Below, piece by piece: positions 1 through 8,842 of a stretch of DNA of 64,000 bases. Location of the stretch: positions 1 through 64,000 of the forward strand of contig JAUXWZ010000157.1 of the NCBI GenBank assembly GCA_030684835.1, written 5' to 3'. The notes under the pieces were generated by a model that saw only the letters and a program-made list of their open reading frames with translations, had not been told where the DNA came from and ran no database searches. The translations under genes were made by a program, and so were the position numbers. This DNA comes from Beijerinckiaceae bacterium (GTDB lineage: Bacteria > Pseudomonadota > Alphaproteobacteria > Rhizobiales > Beijerinckiaceae). Within the stretch, counting starts at the first letter, position 1. Every line of letters begins with the position of its first letter.

Positions 1-1
1 C

Positions 2-130
2 ACGGGCACGACCACTGAGCCCGCGACCCCGGCGCCTGCGCCGACGCCAGCGCCCGCGCCCACACCCGCGCCCGCTCCAATAGCCCCCGCGCCGACGGAC
101 ACAGCTCCAGCCACTCCAGCCCCGCAGTGA
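2..130 (+). CDS. 3' end of an Ala/Pro-rich protein (partial)
   Basis: An open frame runs in from the window edge and stops at TGA 128-130. The visible 42 residues are almost only Ala, Pro and Thr in a repeating A-P pattern, as in a proline-rich tail or periplasmic linker. A terminator hairpin follows 22 bases after the stop, which supports a real gene end. Without the upstream part, no family can be named. The frame could also be chance, because GC-rich low-complexity DNA stays open easily. Confidence 0.45.
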   Translation, partial: TGTTTEPATPAPAPTPAPAPTPAPAPIAPAPTDTAPATPAPQ

Positions 131-152
131 GTTGAGCACACCCACAAAAAAA

Positions 153-171
153 GGAGGCCTCCGCGGCCTCC
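153..171. terminator. bidirectional intrinsic terminator
   Basis: A 7-bp perfect stem (GGAGGCC/GGCCTCC, loop TCCGC) is flanked by an A-run on the left (145-152) and TTCTCTTTTC on the right. It can therefore end transcription from both the rightward partial gene and the leftward PRC-barrel gene, which converge here. Confidence 0.75.
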
Positions 172-198
172 TTCTCTTTTCTTGCCGTATTGAAGCAA

Positions 199-1023
199 TC
201 AGCGCGCTGGCGCGCTCGTCGACGCCGCAGTTCTCTCGAACCGGGGCGCGGCTTCAAGGTCAGCCTTTGTCATCCCGCGCAGAACAATACGCTCCGGCTT
301 GAGGAGCCCAGCGGTCTGCTGCGCGCCCGTGCCGCCAGTTGCGCCCGGCGTAGATCCGGTAACAGCAGAGCCCGTCGCGCCGGTCTGATTGGTGTCGGTC
401 ATGTTGGACGTTGTCCCGCTTACGCCACCCATGCCGGCGCCCGCGCCAGTAGCCGGGGCTGTTGCAGTTCCGGGGGCTGCAGTCGTGCCTGCGCCAGACG
501 TCATGCCTGGAGCGGTTCCGGTCGCGCCCGGCGAAGTGCTCGTTGACGTGCGCGTGGTCGCCTGTCCTTCGGTGACGAAGTCAAACGCCTTGAACGGGAT
601 GGCCACATCTTTCTGGCCAATGCCGAGGAATCCGCCAACGCCAACCACGAGCGCGACAATCTCGCCCTCACGCGACAGCAGAATATCGCTGACATCACCA
701 ACGCTCTCGTTGTTGGCCCCGTAGACATTCGTGCCGCGGATGTCAGATGACATCATCTGGCCAACACCAGGCGTCGCGAGCGCCCTATTGACGTCAGCGG
801 ACGTCGCCGCTGTGCCAAGATTGGATGGGTTCGACGCAGTACCGGACATCGCGCCTCCCTGAGCGCCCGTTGCGCCGGTATTCGTACCAGGCGTGGCTCC
901 ACGCTGCGTATCCGCTGCAGGAGGTGCTGCCGGCGCGGTTCCGGGAGAGGCGCCGGTCTGCGCAATAGCAGGCGCCGCAAGCAGAGTTGTCGCCAGAAGA
1001 TAAGCAAGATGCTTCTTTTTCAT
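199..1023 (-). CDS. secreted PRC-barrel domain protein with low-complexity insert
   Basis: A protein of 274 residues. A Sec signal peptide (MKKK, hydrophobic core, cleavage near AIAQ) occupies about residues 1-22. A Gly/Ala/Thr-rich linker runs to about 85. The PRC-barrel core lies at about 88-152, with VGDVSDILLS and the conserved GFLGIGQKDVAIPF segment. A second Gly/Thr/Ala stretch spans about 153-240. The last part (PERIVLRGMTKADLEAAPRF) looks like the end strand of PRC-barrel proteins, normally next to the core. The start at 1023 has AAGGAGACC in front and makes a signal peptide; the longer start does not. PRC-barrel proteins of this kind are common envelope proteins of rhizobia, often stress-induced; their biochemical role is unknown. 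An EcfG-like promoter lies upstream. Confidence 0.85.
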   Translation of the reverse strand: MKKKHLAYLLATTLLAAPAIAQTGASPGTAPAAPPAADTQRGATPGTNTGATGAQGGAMSGTASNPSNLGTAATSADVNRALATPGVGQMMSSDIRGTNVYGANNESVGDVSDILLSREGEIVALVVGVGGFLGIGQKDVAIPFKAFDFVTEGQATTRTSTSTSPGATGTAPGMTSGAGTTAAPGTATAPATGAGAGMGGVSGTTSNMTDTNQTGATGSAVTGSTPGATGGTGAQQTAGLLKPERIVLRGMTKADLEAAPRFERTAASTSAPAR

Positions 1024-1090
1024 GGGGGTCTCCTTGTATGGTGCGTCGTGGGACGCCACGCCCACGACAAGGTGTGCGGGCTACGTTTTG

Positions 1091-1115
1091 AACGCTTCAG
1101 GCAAGGATTGGTTCT
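1091..1115 (-). promoter_or_regulatory. EcfG-like general stress promoter of the PRC-barrel gene
   Basis: Read on the minus strand this is AGAAC-N16-CGTT. The alphaproteobacterial EcfG sigma consensus is GGAAC-N16/17-CGTT, so it matches at all but the first base with the right spacing. A start of transcription near 1085 would give a leader of about 60 bases before the ATG at 1023. Confidence 0.45.
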
Positions 1116-1197
1116 GCAAAACCGCGAGAGATGCGTATGGTTGGCAACGTCATCTCACGCGCGGTCACGCTCCCTGAAACTAGCGTAGCGCGTTCGC

Positions 1198-1593
1198 TTA
1201 GTCGGCCTTTATGGCGGGCGGCAGCCGGTCCGATGTAGGTGCGCCAGGATCGAGCGTCGCCCAGCCTGTTGCTGTTCCGGTCGCGGTCAACGTGGGTCGC
1301 ACAGCATGGTTCGTCAATATAAAGGCTTTAGCGATCATCATGCCTGAAACCGGCGCCGTGATGAAAACGAAGACTATGATGAGAAACTCATGGACGGAGG
1401 GTTCACCCCGAACGCCAAACGAGTACACCATCGAACCGAAAAGAATAGCGCCAAGCCCAAGCGTAGAGGCTTTCGTCGGCCCGTGCAGCCGCCGCATCAT
1501 GTCTGGCATGATGGCAAGAGCCAGCGAGCCGACGAACATGAAGAATGCCCCAAGCACAATAAAGAAGGCCGCGATAGCTTCAAACACGATCAT
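1198..1593 (-). CDS. phaG: K+/H+ (Na+/H+) antiporter subunit G
   Basis: MnhG/MrpG/PhaG family, 131 residues (family usually 100-130). Three membrane segments lie in the first 95 residues, including the family region with MRRLHGPTKASTLG, followed by a polar tail of about 35 residues. It is a small subunit of the hetero-oligomeric Mrp-type monovalent cation/proton antiporter in the inner membrane, used for pH and alkali cation tolerance. It is the last gene of a six-gene operon, 4 bases after phaF. Confidence 0.93.
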   Translation of the reverse strand: MIVFEAIAAFFIVLGAFFMFVGSLALAIMPDMMRRLHGPTKASTLGLGAILFGSMVYSFGVRGEPSVHEFLIIVFVFITAPVSGMMIAKAFILTNHAVRPTLTATGTATGWATLDPGAPTSDRLPPAIKAD

Positions 1594-1597
1594 GGCG

Positions 1598-1867
1598 TCA
1601 CTCGATCACATTGCCGCGTAAGATATACTTGCAGAAGGCGACGGTGCTCAAAAACCCGAACACCGCGAACAGCAGCGACATCTCGAAATACATCGACGTT
1701 GCGAACCAGACGCCCATCGCGGCAATCAGACCTATCGCGTTGATGACAAGCGTATCGAGGGCCAGCACGCGGTCTAGCGGATCCGGACCAACGACCAGCC
1801 GATAACCGGTCAGCACCAGAGAGATTGTGGCCAGGCTAAAGGCGATGATGCAGGCGACACCGATCAT
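1598..1867 (-). CDS. phaF: K+/H+ (Na+/H+) antiporter subunit F
   Basis: MrpF/PhaF family, 89 residues, three membrane helices. The conserved LDRVLALDTLVINAIG segment sits in the first loop and second helix; the Asp residues there are conserved in MrpF. It starts in an ATGA overlap with phaE, which implies translational coupling and fixed order of subunit production. Confidence 0.93.
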   Translation of the reverse strand: MIGVACIIAFSLATISLVLTGYRLVVGPDPLDRVLALDTLVINAIGLIAAMGVWFATSMYFEMSLLFAVFGFLSTVAFCKYILRGNVIE

Positions 1868-2355
1868 TCGAATATCTCCTTCAAAGGCCGCTCATATCGG
1901 TTCTTGATGTCAGCAACAATAGCGTCCGGATCATCAACATTGAGGCAATGCACAAGCAACGCGCGCCCGTCCGCTGACAAGTCAGAACTTAAAGTGCCCG
2001 GCGTCAGAGTGATCGTCCCCGCCAGAGCAGCGATCGCCTCGGGTGAACGCAAGTCGAGCGGCACGGTGATAAACTGCGAGCGTAAATCGCTGCCAGAACG
2101 AAAGAGCACGAGCCTGGCGACTTGGATGTTCGACACGAAAATATCTTTCATGACGACGCCGATATACGCAAGGATAACGCGTGGATTGCGCAACCGCGGG
2201 CTGCCCGGCCAGAACCTCCCCGTGAAGTACGCGACCGCAAGGCCAACTACCGCGCCGAGCAAAACGCCGCCCAACGTAAGCTCGTTGAGGAGGAACATGA
2301 AAACAAGCGCGCACGTCAATGCGATGAACGGTCGAGGCGCGATCCGCGACATCAT
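1864..2355 (-). CDS. phaE: K+/H+ (Na+/H+) antiporter subunit E
   Basis: MrpE/PhaE family, 163 residues, as usual for the family. The N-terminal half has hydrophobic helices. The C-terminal half is a soluble domain with the conserved ITLTPGTLS segment and the HCLNVDD region. It is needed for assembly of the Mrp complex. ATGA overlaps join it to phaD upstream and phaF downstream. A second Met follows directly after the first, so the start is uncertain by one codon. Confidence 0.93.
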   Translation of the reverse strand: MMSRIAPRPFIALTCALVFMFLLNELTLGGVLLGAVVGLAVAYFTGRFWPGSPRLRNPRVILAYIGVVMKDIFVSNIQVARLVLFRSGSDLRSQFITVPLDLRSPEAIAALAGTITLTPGTLSSDLSADGRALLVHCLNVDDPDAIVADIKNRYERPLKEIFE

Positions 2356-3911
2356 GGCGAGCTCCCCGGACGATTGGCGGCCAAGGTCGCCTTTGCATCA
2401 GGCCCCAGGACGGCGCGCACATAGCCTGCCCTATCAAGCGTCTGCGAGGCCGTCATGTTAAATTCCTTCATGACAGGCCCAGCGAAGGCAGCAAGCGCAG
2501 CCGTCATTGCAATTAAGCCAAGTGCGGCCGCGACACCCACAAGCGAAGCGCTGTTGCGAACGCTTGGGCCCTCCTGCGTCGCGATATCTTGTTCAGCCCG
2601 CCAGAATAAGAGCGATCCGGCGCGCGAGAAGCCGATGATCACAAACAAGCTCGTAACGAGAATAAGTGCCCATATCCACGCTCCGCCAAAAGCCGTGCGC
2701 GTGGCGTCAAGGATGAGAAGTTTTCCGATAAAGCCTGACAGGGGCGGCATACCGGACATAGCGATGGCGGCAAGGAAAAAGGCGCTCCCCAGCAATGTCG
2801 CCTGCGCCACCGGCGGGCAAGATGAAAGCCTCCCGCCGTTTGCTCGCCGCCGGACAATCTGATCCATGATCAGGAACAACGCCGCGGCCGCGAACGTGCT
2901 GTGAACCGCATAGTAAAGCGCCGCGGAAAGTGAGCGCTGATCGAAAGATCCAAACACGCTCAGAAGTGTGCCCGTCGACCAAATGACCGCAAAAACGATC
3001 AGGCCGGAGAGCGAACGACTAGCGAGAACGCCGATGGCGCCTACAACAAGCGTGACAAGCGCCGCCGGCATGATCCAGGGTTCGACGATGTTAGCGACCG
3101 GGCCAGCATCGGGTCCGAAAGCGAGCGTGTACACCCGGATAATGCAATAGGCGCCAACCTTGGTCATGATGGCGAACAGCGCGGCGGCGGGCGCAGAGGC
3201 CGCGCTATAGGCTGTGGGCAACCACCAATGCAAGGGCGCCAACGCCGCCTTGATCGCGAAGACAAGAAACAAAAGTAGCGCCGACACCTTCAAAAGCGCA
3301 GCATTCTCCGGCGCGATGGTCTGCGTCTTCACAGCGAGATCAGCCATGTTGAGCGTGCCGGTCACATTATACATCAAGCTGACAGCCACGAGGAAAAGCG
3401 CGGAGCCGATCAGGTTGATCGTAACATACTGAAAACCCGCCGTGATGCGGCGTGGACCACCCGCGTGCAGCATAAGGCCATAAGAAGCGATCAACATCAC
3501 TTCGAAGAAAACGAAAAGGTTGAACACGTCGCCTGTGAGGAACGCGCCATTGATTCCCATGAGTTGAAACTGGAACAGCGAGTGGAAATGATTCCCCCGC
3601 ACGTCCCAGCCGGTCGCAGCGTAGATGGAAACAAAAAACGCGAGCGCAGCCGTCAGCAGCACCATCGTCGCCGATAGGCGGTCAAGAACGATCACGATGC
3701 CAAAAGGCGCTTCCCATGCGCCCAGAAAATAAGCGCGCGGCCCCCCGTCGCTCGCAAGCCAATAGAGGCCAATTGCGATCATAAGCAGCGCAGACGTTGC
3801 TCCAATTGATACGATACGCCGAACAGCAGGGCTGGTCCGGCGCAACATAATTAACAGGGCAGCGGCAATTGCGGGAAGCAAAACCGGCGCGACGATCCAG
3901 GCGTTGTTCAT
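2352..3911 (-). CDS. phaD: K+/H+ (Na+/H+) antiporter subunit D
   Basis: MrpD/PhaD, 519 residues, a homologue of the proton-pumping NuoL/M/N subunits of complex I (proton antiporter domain). About 14 membrane helices are apparent. The conserved region with the intramembrane Lys (AIKAALAPLHWWLPTAYSAA) is present. It is one of the two large subunits thought to form the ion and proton paths with PhaA. It starts in an ATGA overlap with phaC. Confidence 0.95.
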   Translation of the reverse strand: MNNAWIVAPVLLPAIAAALLIMLRRTSPAVRRIVSIGATSALLMIAIGLYWLASDGGPRAYFLGAWEAPFGIVIVLDRLSATMVLLTAALAFFVSIYAATGWDVRGNHFHSLFQFQLMGINGAFLTGDVFNLFVFFEVMLIASYGLMLHAGGPRRITAGFQYVTINLIGSALFLVAVSLMYNVTGTLNMADLAVKTQTIAPENAALLKVSALLLFLVFAIKAALAPLHWWLPTAYSAASAPAAALFAIMTKVGAYCIIRVYTLAFGPDAGPVANIVEPWIMPAALVTLVVGAIGVLASRSLSGLIVFAVIWSTGTLLSVFGSFDQRSLSAALYYAVHSTFAAAALFLIMDQIVRRRANGGRLSSCPPVAQATLLGSAFFLAAIAMSGMPPLSGFIGKLLILDATRTAFGGAWIWALILVTSLFVIIGFSRAGSLLFWRAEQDIATQEGPSVRNSASLVGVAAALGLIAMTAALAAFAGPVMKEFNMTASQTLDRAGYVRAVLGPDAKATLAANRPGSSP

Positions 3912-4279
3912 CGTACAACGCCCTCGCGCTCGTCCTTGATGCTGGCGTCTGCGTCGACATGCGGCTCCTCGACGCCATCAGACCCGGTTTCGAGGAACCC
4001 TCGCAGCGCAAGCACAACAATCAACGCCGTCATGCCGAACGAGATCACGATCGCCGTCAACACCAAAGCTTGCGGCAGCGGATCGGAATAATTGGAAATC
4101 GCCTTATCAAGAATTGGCGGCTGATGAATCGCCAGCCGCCCCATCACAAAAATGAAAACATTGACGGCATACGACAGCAGCGTGAGCCCAATGATCACGG
4201 GAAAGGTGTGACGACGTAACGTCAGATAAACTCCCGCGGAGGTGAGAACGCCAAGCCCTGTGGCGAGGAGAAACTCCAT
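3908..4279 (-). CDS. phaC: K+/H+ (Na+/H+) antiporter subunit C
   Basis: MrpC/PhaC, 123 residues, a NuoK homologue with three membrane helices. The ATG at 4279 (MEFLLATGLGVLT) gives the usual family N-terminus and has GAGGGGTGG before it. The GTG nine bases upstream lies too close to that ribosome site and inside the phaAB stop region. The C-terminus has a charged tail of about 30 residues. It is translationally coupled with phaD. Confidence 0.92.
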   Translation of the reverse strand: MEFLLATGLGVLTSAGVYLTLRRHTFPVIIGLTLLSYAVNVFIFVMGRLAIHQPPILDKAISNYSDPLPQALVLTAIVISFGMTALIVVLALRGFLETGSDGVEEPHVDADASIKDEREGVVR

Positions 4280-4280
4280 G

Positions 4281-7133
4281 TCAGCCACCCCTCTGTAAAG
4301 CAGTGGTTGCGATTGCGTCAGACTCGTTCAAGGGGCCTTCGGGGACAGGCATGCGCTCCGCACGCGCCTCCACACGCGCAATTTGTGCGATTGCAAGTAT
4401 GACCGCGCCGACCACGGTCAGGAAAACGCCAAGGTCGAACATCGCAGCCGAAGCGAGTTCGACTTCCCCTATCAGCGGTATTTGGAAATAGCCGAATGAA
4501 CTGGTGAGAAATGGCCGACCGAAGACGAACGAGGCGGCGCCGGTTGCTGCTGTGATAAGCACACCACTCCCCAAAAACACGTGAGCATTCACGCGCGAGC
4601 GGCGCGCGGTCCAGCGATAGCCGCTGGCGATCGCTTGCATAAGTAGCGAAATGGCGACCACAAGTCCCGCGATAAAGCCGCCGCCGGGCTGGTTATGGCC
4701 CCGCAAGAAAATGTAAACGCCAACGACAAGCGCGAGCGGGAAAATCACGCGGCTTGCGACCACAAACAGAAACGAATGGGCGTCGCCGCTCTCTTGTCCT
4801 TGACGCATGCCGGCCAGTCGTCGCGCGGCCGCGCCAGTCAACGCACTGTCGAGGAGTGCGTAGATCGCAAGCGCCGCGACGCAAAGCACGATGATTTCGC
4901 CAAACGTATCAAAGCTGCGAAAATCCACGAGGATGACGTTGACGACGTTCGTGCCGCCGCCCTGTAGTTTCGATTCCGCAAGGTGATAAGTGGAGATGGA
5001 CGGAACATCGCGCGTCATGCCGAACCAGGCCAGCATCGCGACGCCAAAGCCGCACCCTAACGCAATCACGCCATCGCGCGCCTGACGAGCGCCGTTCGTC
5101 TCGACTGGCGTATGACGCGGCAAAAGATTAAGCGCGAGCAGCAGCAGGATCGTGGTGACGATCTCGACTGAGATCTGGGTCATGGCAAGGTCAGGCGCCG
5201 AGAACTGCACGAACATCATGCAAACGGCAAGTCCCACAACACTGATGACGATGAGCGCAAGCAACCGGTCGCTATGACGCAACACAAGCGCCGCACACGA
5301 GCCCAGGACGCACACCCAAACTGTCAGTCCAACAATGTTGACAGGCAACGTCATGCGCTCGCCGGCGCCGTGACTTGTCGTGAAAAACCCCGTGAAGCCA
5401 ACCACGAGCACAGCGCAAAGAATAACCGCGACGTAAGCCGACAACGATTCTGTGTGAAGCCGCGCATTGATCCACCGCGCCGCGCGGATTGAACCTGCAA
5501 GCGCACGTTCAAACAAGGCGCGGCCATCAGGCCGAACAAAAGATTGCCGAACGCGACCAAGCTGGTCCTGAAAGCGATAGGCGAGATAACCACCCGCGAA
5601 GGCCACAAGGCTCATGATGAGAGCTGGCGTGACGCCATGCCAGAGCGCCGGGGCGAAAGGTGGAATCTCCTCCCCGACCACAGCTTGCGCAGTCAACGTG
5701 ACGAGGCCCCCGGCAAAAAGAGCGGGCAAAATCCCGATCAAAACGACAGCCGCAGAAAGCAGCGCCACGGGCGCCCACATTCCGAAGGGCGGATCATGAG
5801 GACGATGCGGATAATCGTCTCGCACCGGGCCAAGATAAACGCCGAGGGCAAAGCGGGCAGAATAGGCGACGGACAAGAGCGCCGCCACGACGGCGAGCAC
5901 CGCAATCACCCCGGGAACCCCGGCGTATGTCGTCGTGTAGGCCGCCTCCAGCATCAACTCCTTGGAGAGAAAGCCGTTGAACAGCGGCACCCCCGCCATG
6001 GAAGCGGTTGCGATCAGAGCCACTGTCCCGCTTATCGGCGCAAGCCAGAGGAGACCACCGAGCCGTTTGATGTCGCGCGTATGTGTTTCGTGATCGACGA
6101 TGCCGGCGCTCATGAACAGCGCAGCCTTGAAGGTCGCGTGATTGAGAATGTGGAAAACCGCCACCGTTGCGGCGAACTTCGTCCCGAACCCAAGCAACAT
6201 CGTCATAAAGCCAAGATGGCTAACCGTGGAATAAGCGAGGATTGCCTTCAAATCATCCTTAAAGAGCGCGATCCATGCGCCAATCAGCATCGTCGTCAGA
6301 CCCACGCCGGTCACGATCAGGAACCACATCTCTGTTCCTGAGAGCGCAGGCCACAAACGCGCCAAAAGAAAGACGCCAGCCTTCACCATCGTCGCTGAAT
6401 GAAGATACGCCGAAACCGGCGTCGGGGCCGCCATTGCATGGGGCAACCAGAAGTGAAACGGAAACTGCGCCGACTTGGCGAAAGCGCCCACGAGGATCAA
6501 CAGAAGCGTTGGCGTATAAAGGGGCGAGGACCGGATGACGTCGCCGCGGCGAATGATCTCGCTGATTTCGTAAGTGCCCGCTATGGAGCCCAGCAAAAGA
6601 AGTCCAGCGATAAGCGCCAGCCCGCCGCCACCGGTGATGATCAGCGCCATGCGCGCGCCACGTCGCGCATCGGGCGCATGGCGCCAGAAGCCAATGAGCA
6701 AAAACGAGGAAAGACTTGTCAGTTCCCAGAAAATAGCCAGCAACAAGATGTTATCGCTTAGGACGATGCCGAGCATCGCTCCCTGAAACAGCAACAAATA
6801 CGCGTAGAAGCGCCCCATCGGGTCTTCCGCAGCGAGATAAAAGCGCGCGTAGACGATAATCAGAAGGCCGATGACGAGGATCAATCCGGCAAAAAACAGC
6901 CCAAGCCCGTCGACGAAGAAACTGAAGTTGAGACCGAGTTCGCTGATCCAGGGGACGGACTGCCGAACCGGAATTCCATTCCACACGTCCGGCGCCAGGG
7001 ACAACAGCAGTAGCAGCGAAACAAGCGAAGCCATGCCCGCGCCCAAAGCGCAAACTGTCCTGCCGAACCTGATTGTGAGGGGCGGTACTGCCGCAGCCAG
7101 AAACGGCAGCAGGCATACCAGAGCGATGCGCAT
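4281..7133 (-). CDS. phaAB: fused subunit A/B of the K+/H+ antiporter
   Basis: A protein of about 950 residues. The first 770 or so are MrpA: the NuoL-like proton antiporter domain (with FAKSAQFPFHFWLPHAMAAP) plus the C-terminal MrpA extension. About 790-930 is the MrpB domain (RGHNQPGGGFIAGL). This A-B fusion is the form known from the Sinorhizobium meliloti Pha system and separates it from the seven-gene Mrp of Bacillus. The TTG at 7148 lies five codons upstream, but the ATG at 7133 has GGGAAGAA at good distance. It is the first gene of the operon phaAB-C-D-E-F-G. The cation (K+ or Na+) cannot be read from sequence. Confidence 0.95.
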   Translation of the reverse strand: MRIALVCLLPFLAAAVPPLTIRFGRTVCALGAGMASLVSLLLLLSLAPDVWNGIPVRQSVPWISELGLNFSFFVDGLGLFFAGLILVIGLLIIVYARFYLAAEDPMGRFYAYLLLFQGAMLGIVLSDNILLLAIFWELTSLSSFLLIGFWRHAPDARRGARMALIITGGGGLALIAGLLLLGSIAGTYEISEIIRRGDVIRSSPLYTPTLLLILVGAFAKSAQFPFHFWLPHAMAAPTPVSAYLHSATMVKAGVFLLARLWPALSGTEMWFLIVTGVGLTTMLIGAWIALFKDDLKAILAYSTVSHLGFMTMLLGFGTKFAATVAVFHILNHATFKAALFMSAGIVDHETHTRDIKRLGGLLWLAPISGTVALIATASMAGVPLFNGFLSKELMLEAAYTTTYAGVPGVIAVLAVVAALLSVAYSARFALGVYLGPVRDDYPHRPHDPPFGMWAPVALLSAAVVLIGILPALFAGGLVTLTAQAVVGEEIPPFAPALWHGVTPALIMSLVAFAGGYLAYRFQDQLGRVRQSFVRPDGRALFERALAGSIRAARWINARLHTESLSAYVAVILCAVLVVGFTGFFTTSHGAGERMTLPVNIVGLTVWVCVLGSCAALVLRHSDRLLALIVISVVGLAVCMMFVQFSAPDLAMTQISVEIVTTILLLLALNLLPRHTPVETNGARQARDGVIALGCGFGVAMLAWFGMTRDVPSISTYHLAESKLQGGGTNVVNVILVDFRSFDTFGEIIVLCVAALAIYALLDSALTGAAARRLAGMRQGQESGDAHSFLFVVASRVIFPLALVVGVYIFLRGHNQPGGGFIAGLVVAISLLMQAIASGYRWTARRSRVNAHVFLGSGVLITAATGAASFVFGRPFLTSSFGYFQIPLIGEVELASAAMFDLGVFLTVVGAVILAIAQIARVEARAERMPVPEGPLNESDAIATTALQRGG

Positions 7134-7318
7134 TCGATTTCTTCCCAAACCCCGCAGGCCAAAAGCCCATTAAAAAGCGCAAACAGCCCCGCTACCGCAA
7201 GGCGCCGAGAACGTAACCCAAGCTGCCCCGCTCGCCAAATCGCGCCCCAGGAACCGCTTCCCATAATGATTTAGAGCAGGCAATCGGGAAGATACCCACG
7301 GGCAATCACCTAAGGCCG

Positions 7319-8842
7319 TCAGCTAATTGATGCACCCGCTGTGTGTTCCCGCAGAACCCTGCCGTCGGGATCGACCTCCTGGAGAAGGACATCGTACCCC
7401 CAGAGCGCCGCGACGTGGCGCAGCACCTTGCGGGAATCCGATTCGACCAGCACCCCGCGCCCCAGCGTATTGTGGCGCAAAATGAGTTTGCGATCCCCGG
7501 CGAGATCGACGCTGTGAACCTCGATCTGCGGCTCGTGATTCGCCAACTCATAGGTTTGTGCAAGGGACGACCGCACGCGTTGATAGCCTCGCTCGTTATG
7601 AATGGCGTCAACCAGCAGGGTGGGATCTTTGGGATCATCGACCAGGTCGAACAGTCGAAATTCCCGCATGACCTTTGGCGAGAGATACTGAAGAATAAAA
7701 CTGTCGTCGCGGAAATTCGCCCATATATCGAGTAGCGCGCCCATGGGATCTCCGCAGCCTGCAATGTCCGGGAGCCATTCGCGATCTTCCTCATCAGGCT
7801 TCAAGCAAGCGCGCTCTAGATCGCGCATCATGGCGAAGCCGAGCGCGTAAGGGTTGATGCCGTTATAGCGCGGATCGTTGAAAGAAGGCTGCATTACGAC
7901 GTTGGTGTGCGACGAAAGAAACTCGAGATACGAGCCGTCGTTGATCTGTCCAGTTTCGTGCAGTCGGTTCATGACTGAATAATGGACGAACGTCGCAGTG
8001 CCTTCGTTCATCACCTTTGTAAGGCGTTGCGGATAAAAGTATTGCGCCATAAGGCGCACGATACGCAGAATTTCCCGCTGCCATGGCGCCAGCTTGGGAG
8101 CATTTTTTTCTAGGAAATAAAGAATATTTTCTTGCGGCAACTCAAGGAGCTTGCGCACGAGCGAGTCGTCCGGAGACGGCGCACTCTTCTGCGCACCCGC
8201 TGGCAAGGTGCGCCACAATTCATTGTACATCTTCTCGTCGTGAAGGCGTCGATCTCGTTGCCGGGCCTCCTCCGATCGAAGGTCGGGGCGCCGACGACGG
8301 CGCGCCGAATTTACGCCTTGCGCCATCAATGCATGCGCAGCGTCGAGCAAGCCCTCCACTTGCGCAACGCCATAACGATCCTCGCAATCCGCGATGAACG
8401 ATCGGGCAAAAACCAGATAGTCGAGAATACCGCTTGGGTCGGTCCAATCTCGAAAAGTATAATTGTTTTTAAAGAAATGATTATGCCCGAATGCTGCATG
8501 TGCGATGACGAGCGTTTGCATCGTCATCGTGTTCCCTTCCATAACATAGGAGATGCAAGGACTGGAGTTGATGACAATCTCGTAGGCTAGCCCGGAGTAT
8601 CCCTTCCGGTAGGCGCCCTCGCTTTGCACGAAGCTCTTGCCGAAAGACCAGTGGGAATAATAAATCGGCATGCCCGTCGCAGCATATGCATCCAGCATCT
8701 GCTCCGAGGTGATGACTTCAATCTGATTGGGATAGACGCTTAGACCCATCTCGCCAACGGCAATCTTTTCGATGGCGTCATGTGCGCGTTGAAGAGTGTC
8801 GAAGCCCCAATCGGCGCCTTCGAACAGAAGGGGGCCCTTCAT
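7319..8842 (-). CDS. spoVR: SpoVR family protein
   Basis: A protein of 507 residues, typical for the SpoVR/YcgB family (about 500). The start at 8842 begins with the family's usual LLFEGADWGFDTLQ region and overlaps the stop of the DUF444 gene by ATGA; the longer frame has no family match upstream. In Bacillus, SpoVR acts in spore cortex formation; in non-sporulating Proteobacteria its role is unknown, but it is regularly encoded with PrkA and DUF444 proteins. The same three genes stand here in one operon. No catalytic motif can be assigned. Confidence 0.93.
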   Translation of the reverse strand: MKGPLLFEGADWGFDTLQRAHDAIEKIAVGEMGLSVYPNQIEVITSEQMLDAYAATGMPIYYSHWSFGKSFVQSEGAYRKGYSGLAYEIVINSSPCISYVMEGNTMTMQTLVIAHAAFGHNHFFKNNYTFRDWTDPSGILDYLVFARSFIADCEDRYGVAQVEGLLDAAHALMAQGVNSARRRRRPDLRSEEARQRDRRLHDEKMYNELWRTLPAGAQKSAPSPDDSLVRKLLELPQENILYFLEKNAPKLAPWQREILRIVRLMAQYFYPQRLTKVMNEGTATFVHYSVMNRLHETGQINDGSYLEFLSSHTNVVMQPSFNDPRYNGINPYALGFAMMRDLERACLKPDEEDREWLPDIAGCGDPMGALLDIWANFRDDSFILQYLSPKVMREFRLFDLVDDPKDPTLLVDAIHNERGYQRVRSSLAQTYELANHEPQIEVHSVDLAGDRKLILRHNTLGRGVLVESDSRKVLRHVAALWGYDVLLQEVDPDGRVLREHTAGASIS

